Part shown: piece by piece, positions 27,280 through 35,430 of the stretch
Layout of the letters: the number at the start of each line of letters is the position of its first letter
Numbering within the stretch: position 1 is the stretch's first letter
Assembly: GCA_937951675.1 (NCBI GenBank)
Contig: CALFBI010000005.1
Span: forward strand, 31,014-95,013
Source of the DNA: an uncultured Verrucomicrobiales bacterium
GTDB taxonomy: Bacteria > Verrucomicrobiota > Verrucomicrobiia > Verrucomicrobiales > Akkermansiaceae
Reading direction: 5' to 3'
DNA: 64,000 bases
Made by a program: the position numbers and the translations under genes
The notes under the pieces: generated by a model
Databases searched by the model: none
What the model saw: only the letters and a program-made list of their open reading frames with translations
Told to the model about the DNA's origin: nothing

Positions 27280-28707
27280 ATGAGCCTTTGCACTGCAACA
27301 ATCGCCACCCTTCGCCAACGTCTCCTGGCCAAAGAAATTTCGCCTTCCGAGATCGTTCAAGACCTTGCGAAAAATATTGAAGCTCAAAATGAAACTCTCG
27401 GAGCCTACTTAAGCTGGGATCTTGATGCTGCTTTAAAGGCCGCTGATGAGGTTGATCTCTCGGCCCCCTTAGGTGGCATTCCTATCGCTTTTAAAGACAA
27501 CATCAACGTCAAAGGGCAACCTTGCACCTGTGCTTCCCGTTTATTTGAAGGAGGCTATACAGCACCCTACAATGCTACTGTCACGCATAAGCTCACAGCG
27601 GCGGGAGCGATCCCCTTTGGCAGAGCTAATATGGACGAATTCGCGATGGGGTCTTCTACCGAAAATTCAGCTCTTCGCAGAACGCTTAATCCACAAGCCC
27701 CTCGACACATCCCGGGAGGATCATCTGGAGGATCTGCTTCTGCCGTCTCATCTCATATGGCTATCGCCGCGCTAGGGTCAGACACAGGCGGCTCTATTCG
27801 CCAACCCGCAAGCCATTGCGGTATCGTCGGACTCAAACCCTCTTATGGGCGCGTTTCACGCTATGGTCTCGTGGCTTTCGCCTCCTCTCTCGACCAGATC
27901 GGGCCCATGACCAAAACGGTCGAAGATGCCGCCCTATTACTCGAATCTCTAGCTGGGACTGATGGAAGAGACTCAACTTGCCTCGACGCAGAAGTTCCTT
28001 CTTATACTAAAGCTCTGCACAAAGGCGTGAAAGGCTTGAAAATCGGACTTCCTACCGAATACTTTGGAGAAGGGCTTGACCCGCGAGTGAAAGAGCTCGT
28101 CATGAATGCCGCCAAAAAGCTTGAAAAAGAAGGCGCCGAGCTCGTGGAAATCTCTCTCCCTAATAGTCAACACGCTGTCGCAACTTACTATATCATTGCT
28201 CCAGCTGAAGCTTCTTCAAATTTATCACGTTTTGATGGGGTTCGTTACGGGAACCGAGCCGAGGAACCTCGCGACATGCTTGACCTCTACAGCAGAAGCC
28301 GAGCGGAAGGGTTCGGAAGTGAAGTCAAGCGCCGGATCATTTTAGGAACTTATGTTCTTAGCTCTGGCTACTACGATGCTTACTATACTCGAGCTCAAAA
28401 AGTTAGAACCTTGATCCAACAGGACTTCACGCAAGCTTTTGAACAAGTTGATGCTATCCTCTCCCCCGTCAGCCCGACCCCTCCTCGCAAACTAGAAGAG
28501 GCCAAAGAAGACCCACTCAAAGACTACCTCGCTGACATCTACACGATTAGTGCCAATCTATCTGGAATTTGCGCCATGAGTGTTCCTTGCGGAACCTTGA
28601 ACGAAGAAGGTGACGATTTACCGATCGGGCTTCAAATCATGGCTCCACATCTTGGAGAAGAGACCCTTTTCCAAATTGGAAGCACCTGGGAAAAAATAAG
28701 AGGGTGA
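27280..28707 (+). CDS. gatA: Asp-tRNA(Asn)/Glu-tRNA(Gln) amidotransferase subunit A
   Basis: 475 residues. This is the glutaminase subunit of GatCAB and belongs to the amidase signature family. The catalytic Lys is in GIPIAFKDNI. The Ser-cisSer-Lys site is supported by PGGSSGGSASAVSSHMA and GSDTGGSIRQPASHCGIVGLKPSYGRVSRYGLVAFASSLDQIG. The C-terminal region (ANLSGICAMSVPCG, LPIGLQIMAPHLGEETLFQIG) is also typical. The ammonia it releases is passed to GatB, which is not in this window. It lies in an operon with gatC, and tRNA-Gln lies just downstream on the other strand. Confidence 0.97.
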   Translation: MSLCTATIATLRQRLLAKEISPSEIVQDLAKNIEAQNETLGAYLSWDLDAALKAADEVDLSAPLGGIPIAFKDNINVKGQPCTCASRLFEGGYTAPYNATVTHKLTAAGAIPFGRANMDEFAMGSSTENSALRRTLNPQAPRHIPGGSSGGSASAVSSHMAIAALGSDTGGSIRQPASHCGIVGLKPSYGRVSRYGLVAFASSLDQIGPMTKTVEDAALLLESLAGTDGRDSTCLDAEVPSYTKALHKGVKGLKIGLPTEYFGEGLDPRVKELVMNAAKKLEKEGAELVEISLPNSQHAVATYYIIAPAEASSNLSRFDGVRYGNRAEEPRDMLDLYSRSRAEGFGSEVKRRIILGTYVLSSGYYDAYYTRAQKVRTLIQQDFTQAFEQVDAILSPVSPTPPRKLEEAKEDPLKDYLADIYTISANLSGICAMSVPCGTLNEEGDDLPIGLQIMAPHLGEETLFQIGSTWEKIRG

Positions 28708-28772
28708 GATAAAATGGATCTCTCTCTTTTGAGAGGTCCCACCTTCAACTCCAACATAACGGAACTGAAAAG

Positions 28773-28846
28773 TGGTAGTCCTACAAGGATTTGAACCTAG
28801 ACTAACGGAATCAAAATCCGTTGTGCTACCATTACACCATAGGACT
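28773..28846 (-). tRNA. tRNA-Gln (TTG anticodon)
   Basis: 74 nt on the minus strand. The acceptor AGTCCTA pairs with TAGGACT, the anticodon stem ACGGA/TCCGT encloses TTTTGAT with anticodon TTG, and the T arm has GGTTCAAATCC. The CCA end is encoded. It lies 65 bp downstream of gatA, whose product makes Gln-tRNA(Gln). Confidence 0.95.
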
Positions 28847-28991
28847 GTAAACAGTGTGATCTTGCGATCGGGGCGGCATAATTAATCTCTCACCTCAAAA
28901 CTTTCAACCCCTAAATGAAATTTTCTTTCATTTTTATCAAAGCTCTTGCGACTTGACCGCACTGTGAGAGACTTCTGCCCTTCATTTGTCC

Positions 28992-30077
28992 ATGGATTAC
29001 TCCTCCCTCATCGAAAAAAGAAAAAAGAGATTCGCCGAAATCGAAGAACTCATTTCTGTCCCGAATTTTTATGACGACCCCAGAGCTGCCTCTGAGATCA
29101 TGAGGGAGCATCGTCAAATTAAAAAACTTCTGGAGAACTGGTCTATTTTTGAAGAATGCCAGCGTAATCTCAATGATAATCTGGAACTTGCAAAGGAAGA
29201 GGACCCTGAACTCGCCGAAATGGCTGAGCTGGAAATTCCTGACTTAGAAAGCCAAATTGAAACTCTTCAGCAAGAAATTCAATACGCGCTCCTTCCTCAA
29301 GACCCTACCGAAGACCGGGACGCCTTGATTGAAATCCGAGCGGGCGCTGGCGGAGACGAGTCCTCTCTCTTTGCAGGAGACCTGCTCCGGATGTATCAAC
29401 GTTATGCCGAATTACGAGGTTGGAAAACAGAGCACCTAGGAAGCAGCCCTAGCGAAGTAGGCGGATTTAAGGAAGTCATCTTAAAAGTCTCTGGAGACGA
29501 AGTCTTTCGTTACCTCAAATATGAAAGTGGCGTGCATCGTGTGCAACGCGTCCCATCCACCGAAACTCAAGGACGGATTCACACCTCCACCGCAACGGTT
29601 GCGGTCATGCCCGAAGCGGAAGAAGTCGATATTGAGATCAAAGCTGACGATCTCCGGATTGAAGTCTGCCGTGCAGGAGGGGCGGGAGGACAACACGTCA
29701 ACCGAACCGAATCCGCAGTGCAAGTATTTCACCTCCCAACCGGAGTCATGGTGCGCTGTGAAGATGGCCGAAGTCAGACTCAAAACCGAGAACGAGCTCT
29801 TCAAATCCTACGAAGCAAACTTTTTGAGGCGAAGCAGCAAGAAGAAGAAGCAAAATACTCGGCACAGCGAAAATCATTGATTGGGTCAGGAGACCGATCT
29901 GAAAAAATCCGAACCTTCCACTTCCCTCAAGCCAGAGTCACCGACCACCGTATCCAGTATACGTCTCACCAAATTGAAGCGATTTTGAATGGCGAATTAT
30001 TCGAATTCACCGAGCAACTTCAAAAAGCCGAAATGGAGCAGCGCCTTGTGGATGCAGGGCTTGAATCCGAAAGTTAA
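28992..30077 (+). CDS. prfA: Peptide chain release factor 1
   Basis: 361 residues from the ATG at 28992 (a TTG two codons earlier is less likely). RF1 reads UAA and UAG. The stop-codon recognition motif PxT is PST (188-190, VQRVPSTETQGRIHTS), which separates it from RF2. The catalytic GGQ is in GRAGGAGGQHVNRTESAVQ-type sequence (near 232) with the Gln that PrmC methylates. RAGAGGDESSLFAGDLLRMY is the usual domain-II block. prmC overlaps or follows the 3' end directly, matching function: PrmC modifies this protein. Confidence 0.97.
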   Translation: MDYSSLIEKRKKRFAEIEELISVPNFYDDPRAASEIMREHRQIKKLLENWSIFEECQRNLNDNLELAKEEDPELAEMAELEIPDLESQIETLQQEIQYALLPQDPTEDRDALIEIRAGAGGDESSLFAGDLLRMYQRYAELRGWKTEHLGSSPSEVGGFKEVILKVSGDEVFRYLKYESGVHRVQRVPSTETQGRIHTSTATVAVMPEAEEVDIEIKADDLRIEVCRAGGAGGQHVNRTESAVQVFHLPTGVMVRCEDGRSQTQNRERALQILRSKLFEAKQQEEEAKYSAQRKSLIGSGDRSEKIRTFHFPQARVTDHRIQYTSHQIEAILNGELFEFTEQLQKAEMEQRLVDAGLESES

Positions 30078-30960
30078 ATCAAAACCACCTTCCCCTTTCG
30101 TGAAACCAGCTTCTCCCACTGTTCTTGAGGTCATTGACCTCGGCACTAAATACCTCGATCAAAAGCAAGTCGAGTCAGCTCGCACCAATATGCAGCTCCT
30201 TGTCGCTCACCATCTTGATTGCACTCGCACTGGTCTGTATTTACAATTTGACCATCCCGTTGAAGAGCATCTTCTCGAGGAAATCCGAAGTGATCTCAAA
30301 AAAAGAGGTTCTCGTATTCCTCTTCAGCACCTCCTGGGAGAAGTTCCTTTTCATCGACTCGAATTCAAAACAGATGCGAGAGCTTTAATTCCCCGTCCAG
30401 AAACAGAAGAACTCGTCGAACTCATTCTCAAAACAAAGCTACCAACTCCCTGTCGACTCCTTGACATGGGGACAGGGTCTGGAGTGATTGGGCTCTCACT
30501 CGTCAATGCGCTCGGGGAACAATGCCAGGAAGCCATCTTAGCGGATGTTTCCAAGGAAGCCTTAGAGCTAGCCTCAGAAAACACCCAAGCACTCAAAGCA
30601 AGCTCAAGAGTCTCACTCGTTGAGTCTCATCTCTTCGATCAGATCGAGGGAACATTTGACCTGATCATTGCGAATCTTCCCTATATCCCGCTCAGCGATG
30701 AAAAGACGCTCAGCCCTGAAGTTCAGCATGATCCCAAATTAGCACTCTTTGGAGGGAAAGATGGGCTCGACATCATTCGCGATTTTATTCCAAAGTCATT
30801 TTCTGCTCTTAATCCGGGTGGCATGCTTTTTCTAGAAATAGGAATTCACCAATCAACAGAGGTAGAAGCCCTTCTTACACAAGCAGGATTCGATCATGTC
30901 ATGACACACTCTGATTTGAACCAAATCCCAAGATTCCCATCGGCCCAAAAGCCGCTTTAA
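30052..30960 (+). CDS. prmC: Release factor glutamine methyltransferase
   Basis: 302 residues from the ATG at 30052, which overlaps prfA by 26 bp. A GTG at 30100, 23 bp after the prfA stop, is an equally possible start because neither has a clear ribosome-binding site. An N-terminal helical substrate domain is followed by a SAM-binding Rossmann fold with LLDMGTGSGVIGLSL. PrmC methylates the GGQ glutamine of release factors. The catalytic NPPY motif reads NLPYIP (near 210). An upstream segment RIPLQHLLGEVPFHRLEF and ALIPRPETEELVEL are family hallmarks. Confidence 0.92.
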   Translation: MQGLNPKVKSKPPSPFVKPASPTVLEVIDLGTKYLDQKQVESARTNMQLLVAHHLDCTRTGLYLQFDHPVEEHLLEEIRSDLKKRGSRIPLQHLLGEVPFHRLEFKTDARALIPRPETEELVELILKTKLPTPCRLLDMGTGSGVIGLSLVNALGEQCQEAILADVSKEALELASENTQALKASSRVSLVESHLFDQIEGTFDLIIANLPYIPLSDEKTLSPEVQHDPKLALFGGKDGLDIIRDFIPKSFSALNPGGMLFLEIGIHQSTEVEALLTQAGFDHVMTHSDLNQIPRFPSAQKPL

Positions 30961-30986
30961 AACCTCATTTACTTCGATACAACATC

Positions 30987-32261
30987 ATGGACAAACTCAT
31001 CGTCAACGGCGGAAAGCCTCTTTCTGGAACGATCAATATTTCCGGATCAAAAAACGCCTCCCTCCCGATTCTCGCCGCTACCTTACTGACCTCTGAACCT
31101 GTGATCATTCGCCGCGTGCCTGATGTTTCAGATACGAATTATATGCTCCAGATCCTACGAGCTCTTGGCGCAGAAGTCGAAAGGTCAAGTGGCACTGTCC
31201 GGATTCATGCTGCTAACATTATCCCCAATGCTCCTTATGAAATCGTTCGCAAAATGCGGGCTTCTATCTGTGTGATGGGGCCCCTTCTCGCCCGAATGGG
31301 AGAAGCTAACGTTTCTATTCCAGGAGGTTGCGTGATCGGAGATCGCCCTGTAGACCTTCACTTAAAAGGGCTTGGTGGCTTGGGTGCCGAGATCGACACC
31401 GAAGGAGGCAACATGCTCCTCAAAGCTCCTAATGGACTAGTCGGCAAAGAAATCGACCTCCGCGGAAAACATGGACCTACTGTTCTAGGCACTGATAATC
31501 TCATGATGGCGGCCGTTCTTGCAGAAGGCACCACCATCATCGAATCTGCTGCCTGTGAACCAGAAGTGATTGACCTCGCTGAATTTCTCATTTCCCTTGG
31601 AGCTAAAATCGAAGGTGCCGGCACTCGCCGAATCACGATCGAAGGAGTTAAATCACTTGGCGGAACTGACTATACCGTCATTCCGGACCGAATCGAAGCA
31701 GGCACCTTTATGATTGCGGGTGCAATGTGCGGCAGCTCTGAAGGGGTCACCCTCAATCGGATCAATCGCGAGCATATCGAAATCATGAGTAAAGAACTCA
31801 TCGCGGCCGGGCATGACGTCGAATATTCTAATAATGACACTTCCGTCACCGTAAAACCAGGAAGCCAACCAAAAGGAATGAAGCTCACGACCGCTCCTTA
31901 CCCTGGATTCCCCACCGACATGCAAGCCCAGTTCACGGCGCTCTGTGCGGTAACCCCTGGTATTTCGGTAGTAGAAGATACCATCTTTCCTCAGCGGTTT
32001 ATGCATTGTGCCGAAATGGCACGGATGGGGTCTGATATTAAAGTCGATAATGGCACCGCTATTATTAACGGAGTATCATCGCTCTCCCCAGCCCCCGTCA
32101 TGGCAAGTGACCTCAGAGCCTCGGCAGCGCTTGTCCTCGCAGCACTGAAAGCTGAAGGAAAAACCGATATCTTACGCCTCTATCATATCGACCGAGGCTA
32201 TGAGCATATCGATGAAAAACTGCTCTTACTTGGAGCGGATGTGGCGCGAGTCCGCGAATAA
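30987..32261 (+). CDS. murA: UDP-N-acetylglucosamine 1-carboxyvinyltransferase
   Basis: 424 residues. It makes the first committed step of peptidoglycan synthesis, transferring enolpyruvyl to UDP-GlcNAc in the cytoplasm. The N-terminus DKLIVNGGKPLSGTINISGSKNASLPIL holds the conserved Lys and Asn. The catalytic loop has PGGCVIGDRPVDLHL, with Cys at residue 115, the same position as in E. coli, so fosfomycin binding would be expected. PYPGFPTDMQAQFTAL and the RxSAALVLAAL-type block are also present. It follows prmC by 26 bp and ends in a terminator. Confidence 0.96.
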   Translation: MDKLIVNGGKPLSGTINISGSKNASLPILAATLLTSEPVIIRRVPDVSDTNYMLQILRALGAEVERSSGTVRIHAANIIPNAPYEIVRKMRASICVMGPLLARMGEANVSIPGGCVIGDRPVDLHLKGLGGLGAEIDTEGGNMLLKAPNGLVGKEIDLRGKHGPTVLGTDNLMMAAVLAEGTTIIESAACEPEVIDLAEFLISLGAKIEGAGTRRITIEGVKSLGGTDYTVIPDRIEAGTFMIAGAMCGSSEGVTLNRINREHIEIMSKELIAAGHDVEYSNNDTSVTVKPGSQPKGMKLTTAPYPGFPTDMQAQFTALCAVTPGISVVEDTIFPQRFMHCAEMARMGSDIKVDNGTAIINGVSSLSPAPVMASDLRASAALVLAALKAEGKTDILRLYHIDRGYEHIDEKLLLLGADVARVRE

Positions 32262-32294
32262 CTCAGCTGAAGGCTAGTTTCAAACAACATTTCT

Positions 32295-32329
32295 AAAGCC
32301 CCTTTCTTGAAAGAGAAGGAGGCTTTTTC
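32295..32329 (+). terminator. Terminator after murA
   Basis: AAAGCC at 32295-32300 pairs with GGCTTT at 32321-32326. The inner stem CCTT/AAGG is extended with small bulges, and a short T tract follows. It lies 34 bp after the murA stop. Confidence 0.7.
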
Positions 32330-32401
32330 TTTGTTTAGAACACCCTATCTCTCCCCTCCAATAACAAGATAAAGCGGCAACGCTTTGCCTAGTGCACACC
32401 C

Positions 32402-33520
32402 TCAAGGGAGGAGCTCCCAGTAGCGCCCCAAAGGCGTCACTTTTTCGCGAAGACCGGTGCGATGCTCCGCACGGATTCCTTTTGAGATAAGTTGCTTGAG
32501 ATCTTTTAAAACGGCCAGGCTCTTCGTGAAATATTCATGCCCAACCCCTCTTGAGACAGAGAAGGTCACATCGATACTCTCACATCCCGAAACGATACAG
32601 CCCCCGTGATCAGAGTCACCTAGACGAGGATTCCCTCGATGCTTCAATTGCGAAGCCTCGAGCGCTAGATCTTCCTGGGAAGCATAAATCGTTACAGGAA
32701 CCGCATGCTTTCTCATGGCGGGAGCTAGCCGGAGCCGAAACTGTTTTCTATCTACATCGGGCGCCGCGAGGATCACCTCTTTAATTCGAGAGGCTCGAGT
32801 TGGCTGGCTTTTTAATAAATTCAAATAAGACTCGATCAAAACCCGTGTTCCCATGCTGTGTCCTACCAAGTAAAATTCTTCGACTCCTGAATACTTAGTC
32901 ATCTCATCTAAAAAATGTTGAAGATGAATGGCCGACCGTTTCGCTTGTCTCCCGTCCGCTTCATACGCCGAAATGACCCCTCGCGAGGGCCAACTATAAA
33001 AAACCGGCAAGCCTGCAAAATGAAGATCATGACAAAGTTGAGCGGTCCGACACGCTGCTTTTTCAAAACTGGTATTAAAACCATGCACATAGACGAGAGC
33101 CTTTTTCTTTGCGCTTTTTTGCATCTGGTGACGAAGGTCTCTAAAAAACAAGCTTTTCTCTTTTTGGGAAATGGATTTCACGGTCACATGTCGATGTTCC
33201 TTGGCGCTCCATTCTAATTTCCAAAAAGAGGGCCGCTCCAACTTTCCTGCTCGATGAGTTCTCGGCACGGTCACTTCGACCACTCCATAAGACAGAGAGG
33301 AACCTTTGACGCCATAACCAGTCACTGCACTTCTATAAGTCTTAACTTTACGATCTGTCCCATACGCCACTTGGTAAACAGAATGGCGACTGCCTTTCCC
33401 TGTAGAATGAGGAGCCCTCGTCGCACAAGATGAAATCAAGATCATACTCGCGCCTAATAGAATAGAACCTGTTAAAAAGCCTCTCCCTTTTCTCTTTTTC
33501 TGCACCACTCTTATCGCCAT
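32402..33520 (-). CDS. Lipoprotein alpha/beta hydrolase (DUF900-like)
   Basis: 372 residues from the ATG at 33520. The N-terminus is basic and then hydrophobic, ending in a lipobox (LISSC, Cys32), so a lipid-anchored envelope protein is likely. The hydrolase core has KKALVYVHGFNTSFEKAACR and a nucleophile elbow GHSMGTRVL, with FYSWPSRG as in the DUF900 family of esterase/lipase-like proteins. VILAAPDVDRKQF and ITIYASQEDLALEAS-type sequence mark the acid and late strands. The substrate is unknown. The gene is divergent from prfB. Confidence 0.8.
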   Translation of the reverse strand: MAIRVVQKKRKGRGFLTGSILLGASMILISSCATRAPHSTGKGSRHSVYQVAYGTDRKVKTYRSAVTGYGVKGSSLSYGVVEVTVPRTHRAGKLERPSFWKLEWSAKEHRHVTVKSISQKEKSLFFRDLRHQMQKSAKKKALVYVHGFNTSFEKAACRTAQLCHDLHFAGLPVFYSWPSRGVISAYEADGRQAKRSAIHLQHFLDEMTKYSGVEEFYLVGHSMGTRVLIESYLNLLKSQPTRASRIKEVILAAPDVDRKQFRLRLAPAMRKHAVPVTIYASQEDLALEASQLKHRGNPRLGDSDHGGCIVSGCESIDVTFSVSRGVGHEYFTKSLAVLKDLKQLISKGIRAEHRTGLREKVTPLGRYWELLP

Positions 33521-33617
33521 CAATGCCTGCACATTGTCGAGTGACGGTAAACTTCACAAGGGCTAAAGTGATCCTATGCTTGAACCTTTCCCTTCCATCC
33601 CGTAAACGATTGACCTC

Positions 33618-34718
33618 ATGGCTGACATCGACCTTTCCGAATATGACATCATTCCCCTAAAAGAGCGGATCAAGGAGCTTCACCGTTTCCTCGATGCGGA
33701 TCAATTAGAGAAGGACGTTCTCGCCTACGAAGAAAAAATGGCGTCACCTGACTTCTGGAATGATGCCGATGCGGCTCAAAAAGTGGTCGCTGAAGCCAAC
33801 CTGATCAAAGGCCGGTATAATCCCTACCGCGCTCTGAGCAACCGGATTGATGACTTCGCCGTTCTCCTTGAATTTGCCTCTGAAGATCCTGATTCCGCTG
33901 GGGAAGTCGCGAAAGAGTTTAAGGACGTTTCTAAAGAGCTCGATGCATTCGAACTCATTACCCTTCTCAATAAACCTGGCGATGTGAATAACGCCTACTT
34001 CACCATTCAGGCTGGAGCTGGAGGAACCGAAGCTTGCGACTGGGCCGAAATGCTTCTCCGCATGTATATCCGCTGGGCCGAAGGTCGAGGATTCACCGTC
34101 ACGCGCCTCGATTACCAAGAAGGAGACTCCGCTGGATGTCGTGGAGCATCCTTAAAAATCGATGGGCAACACGCCTATGGCTACTTGAAAAATGAACGTG
34201 GCGTGCACCGTCTCGTTCGAATTTCTCCTTTCGATGCCGCAGGAAAACGACACACCTCTTTCAGTGCCGTTGATGTCACTCCCGAAGTCTCGAAGGATAT
34301 CAATATCGAAATCCCTGACTCTGATGTCGAAATTCAAACCGCCCGTTCCGGTGGGGCAGGAGGCCAGAACGTTAACAAAGTCGAAACAGCTGTTATCCTA
34401 AAACACAAGCCTTCTGGAATTGTGATCCGTTCCACTCAGGAACGCTCACAGCTTCGAAACCGGGAACTTGCTTGGGAACTCCTCAAAGCGAAACTTCACC
34501 AAATCGAAGAAGATAAGCAAAAGGCAGAAGCCGACCGAACTTACTCTGAAAAAGGAGAGATCGGCTGGGGAAGCCAAATTAGGTCTTACGTTTTCCAACC
34601 TTACCAAATGGTGAAAGATCTTCGCACTGGTCATGAAACAGGAAATATCCAATCCGTCATGGATGGTGATATCGACGGATTCATCGAAGCGATGCTTCGA
34701 GGAGAAACCCGAAAATAA
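33618..34718 (+). CDS. prfB: Peptide chain release factor 2, no programmed frameshift
   Basis: 366 residues. RF2 reads UAA and UGA. The recognition motif SPF (203-205, [15 protein letters not shown]) identifies it as RF2, and [15 protein letters not shown] near 248 carries the catalytic GGQ. In many bacteria prfB has an in-frame UGA near codon 25 with a CTTTGA slip site. Here the frame is continuous from the ATG and I see no such site, so this copy is not autoregulated by frameshifting. It precedes trmD by 13 bp. Confidence 0.97.
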   Translation: MADIDLSEYDIIPLKERIKELHRFLDADQLEKDVLAYEEKMASPDFWNDADAAQKVVAEANLIKGRYNPYRALSNRIDDFAVLLEFASEDPDSAGEVAKEFKDVSKELDAFELITLLNKPGDVNNAYFTIQAGAGGTEACDWAEMLLRMYIRWAEGRGFTVTRLDYQEGDSAGCRGASLKIDGQHAYGYLKNERGVHRLVRISPFDAAGKRHTSFSAVDVTPEVSKDINIEIPDSDVEIQTARSGGAGGQNVNKVETAVILKHKPSGIVIRSTQERSQLRNRELAWELLKAKLHQIEEDKQKAEADRTYSEKGEIGWGSQIRSYVFQPYQMVKDLRTGHETGNIQSVMDGDIDGFIEAMLRGETRK

Positions 34719-34731
34719 AACCCTTTTTTCT

Positions 34732-35430
34732 ATGATCCGGATCGACGTCCTCTCGCTCTTCCCCGAAATGGTGCTGGCCCCTCTCCGGGAAAGCATTATT
34801 GGTCGTGCGCAAAAGGACGGACTAGTGGAGCTTCACTCTCACCAACTCCGAGACTGGACGACCGATAAACACCGCCGCACCGACGACTACCTCTGTGGTG
34901 GTGGTCAAGGGATGCTCTTAAAACCAGAGCCCTTATTTGCAGCCATCGAAGAGCTCCGAGGAAAAGAGACCTATGTAATCTTAATGACGCCTCAAGGTCA
35001 GGTTTTTAATCAACAAACCGCTCGTGAACTGAGCTCAAAGAAGCACCTTATTATCATCTGTGGTCACTATGAAGGAGTGGACCACCGTGTGATTGAAAAG
35101 CTCGTCGACCTCGAACTTTCTATTGGTGATTATGTTCTTACCAACGGAGCCATTGCTGCCACTGTTGTGATCGATTCCCTCACCCGTCTCCTTCCCGGTG
35201 CCTTAGGAGATGCCCGCTCGTCGGAGGAAGAATCATTCTCTAACCCTCACCTCCTTGAAGCACCAGCTTACACCAAGCCGATTGATTTCCGAGGGCTCAA
35301 AGTCCCTGAAGTCCTAACTTCTGGACATCATGGAAAAATTTCCGCATGGAAAAAAGAGAAGGCCCTGGAACGGACTCGTCAAAACCGACCTGACCTCTTA
35401 GACTCTGCACATGATGCAACTCGAGCCTGA
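34732..35430 (+). CDS. trmD: tRNA (guanine-N1)-methyltransferase
   Basis: 232 residues from the ATG at 34732; an in-frame ATG at 34633 lies inside prfB and would add 33 unrelated residues. It methylates G37 in tRNAs that read leucine, proline and arginine codons. The trefoil-knot SAM site is supported by MIRIDVLSLFPEMVLAPL, TDDYLCGGGQGMLLKPEPLF, IICGHYEGVDHRVIEKL and SIGDYVLTNGAIAATVVIDSLTRLLPGALG. The usual CGRYEG is CGHYEG. The C-terminus is HHGKISAWKKEKALERTRQNRPDLL. It overlaps the next gene by 20 bp. Confidence 0.95.
   Translation: MIRIDVLSLFPEMVLAPLRESIIGRAQKDGLVELHSHQLRDWTTDKHRRTDDYLCGGGQGMLLKPEPLFAAIEELRGKETYVILMTPQGQVFNQQTARELSSKKHLIIICGHYEGVDHRVIEKLVDLELSIGDYVLTNGAIAATVVIDSLTRLLPGALGDARSSEEESFSNPHLLEAPAYTKPIDFRGLKVPEVLTSGHHGKISAWKKEKALERTRQNRPDLLDSAHDATRA

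Noticed and set aside
33618..33700. Programmed frameshift in prfB
   Set aside because: There is no in-frame stop and no CTTTGA slip site near codon 25.
34633..34731. Upstream start of trmD inside prfB
   Set aside because: It would add 33 residues encoded in another frame of prfB; TrmD normally begins at the ATG at 34732.
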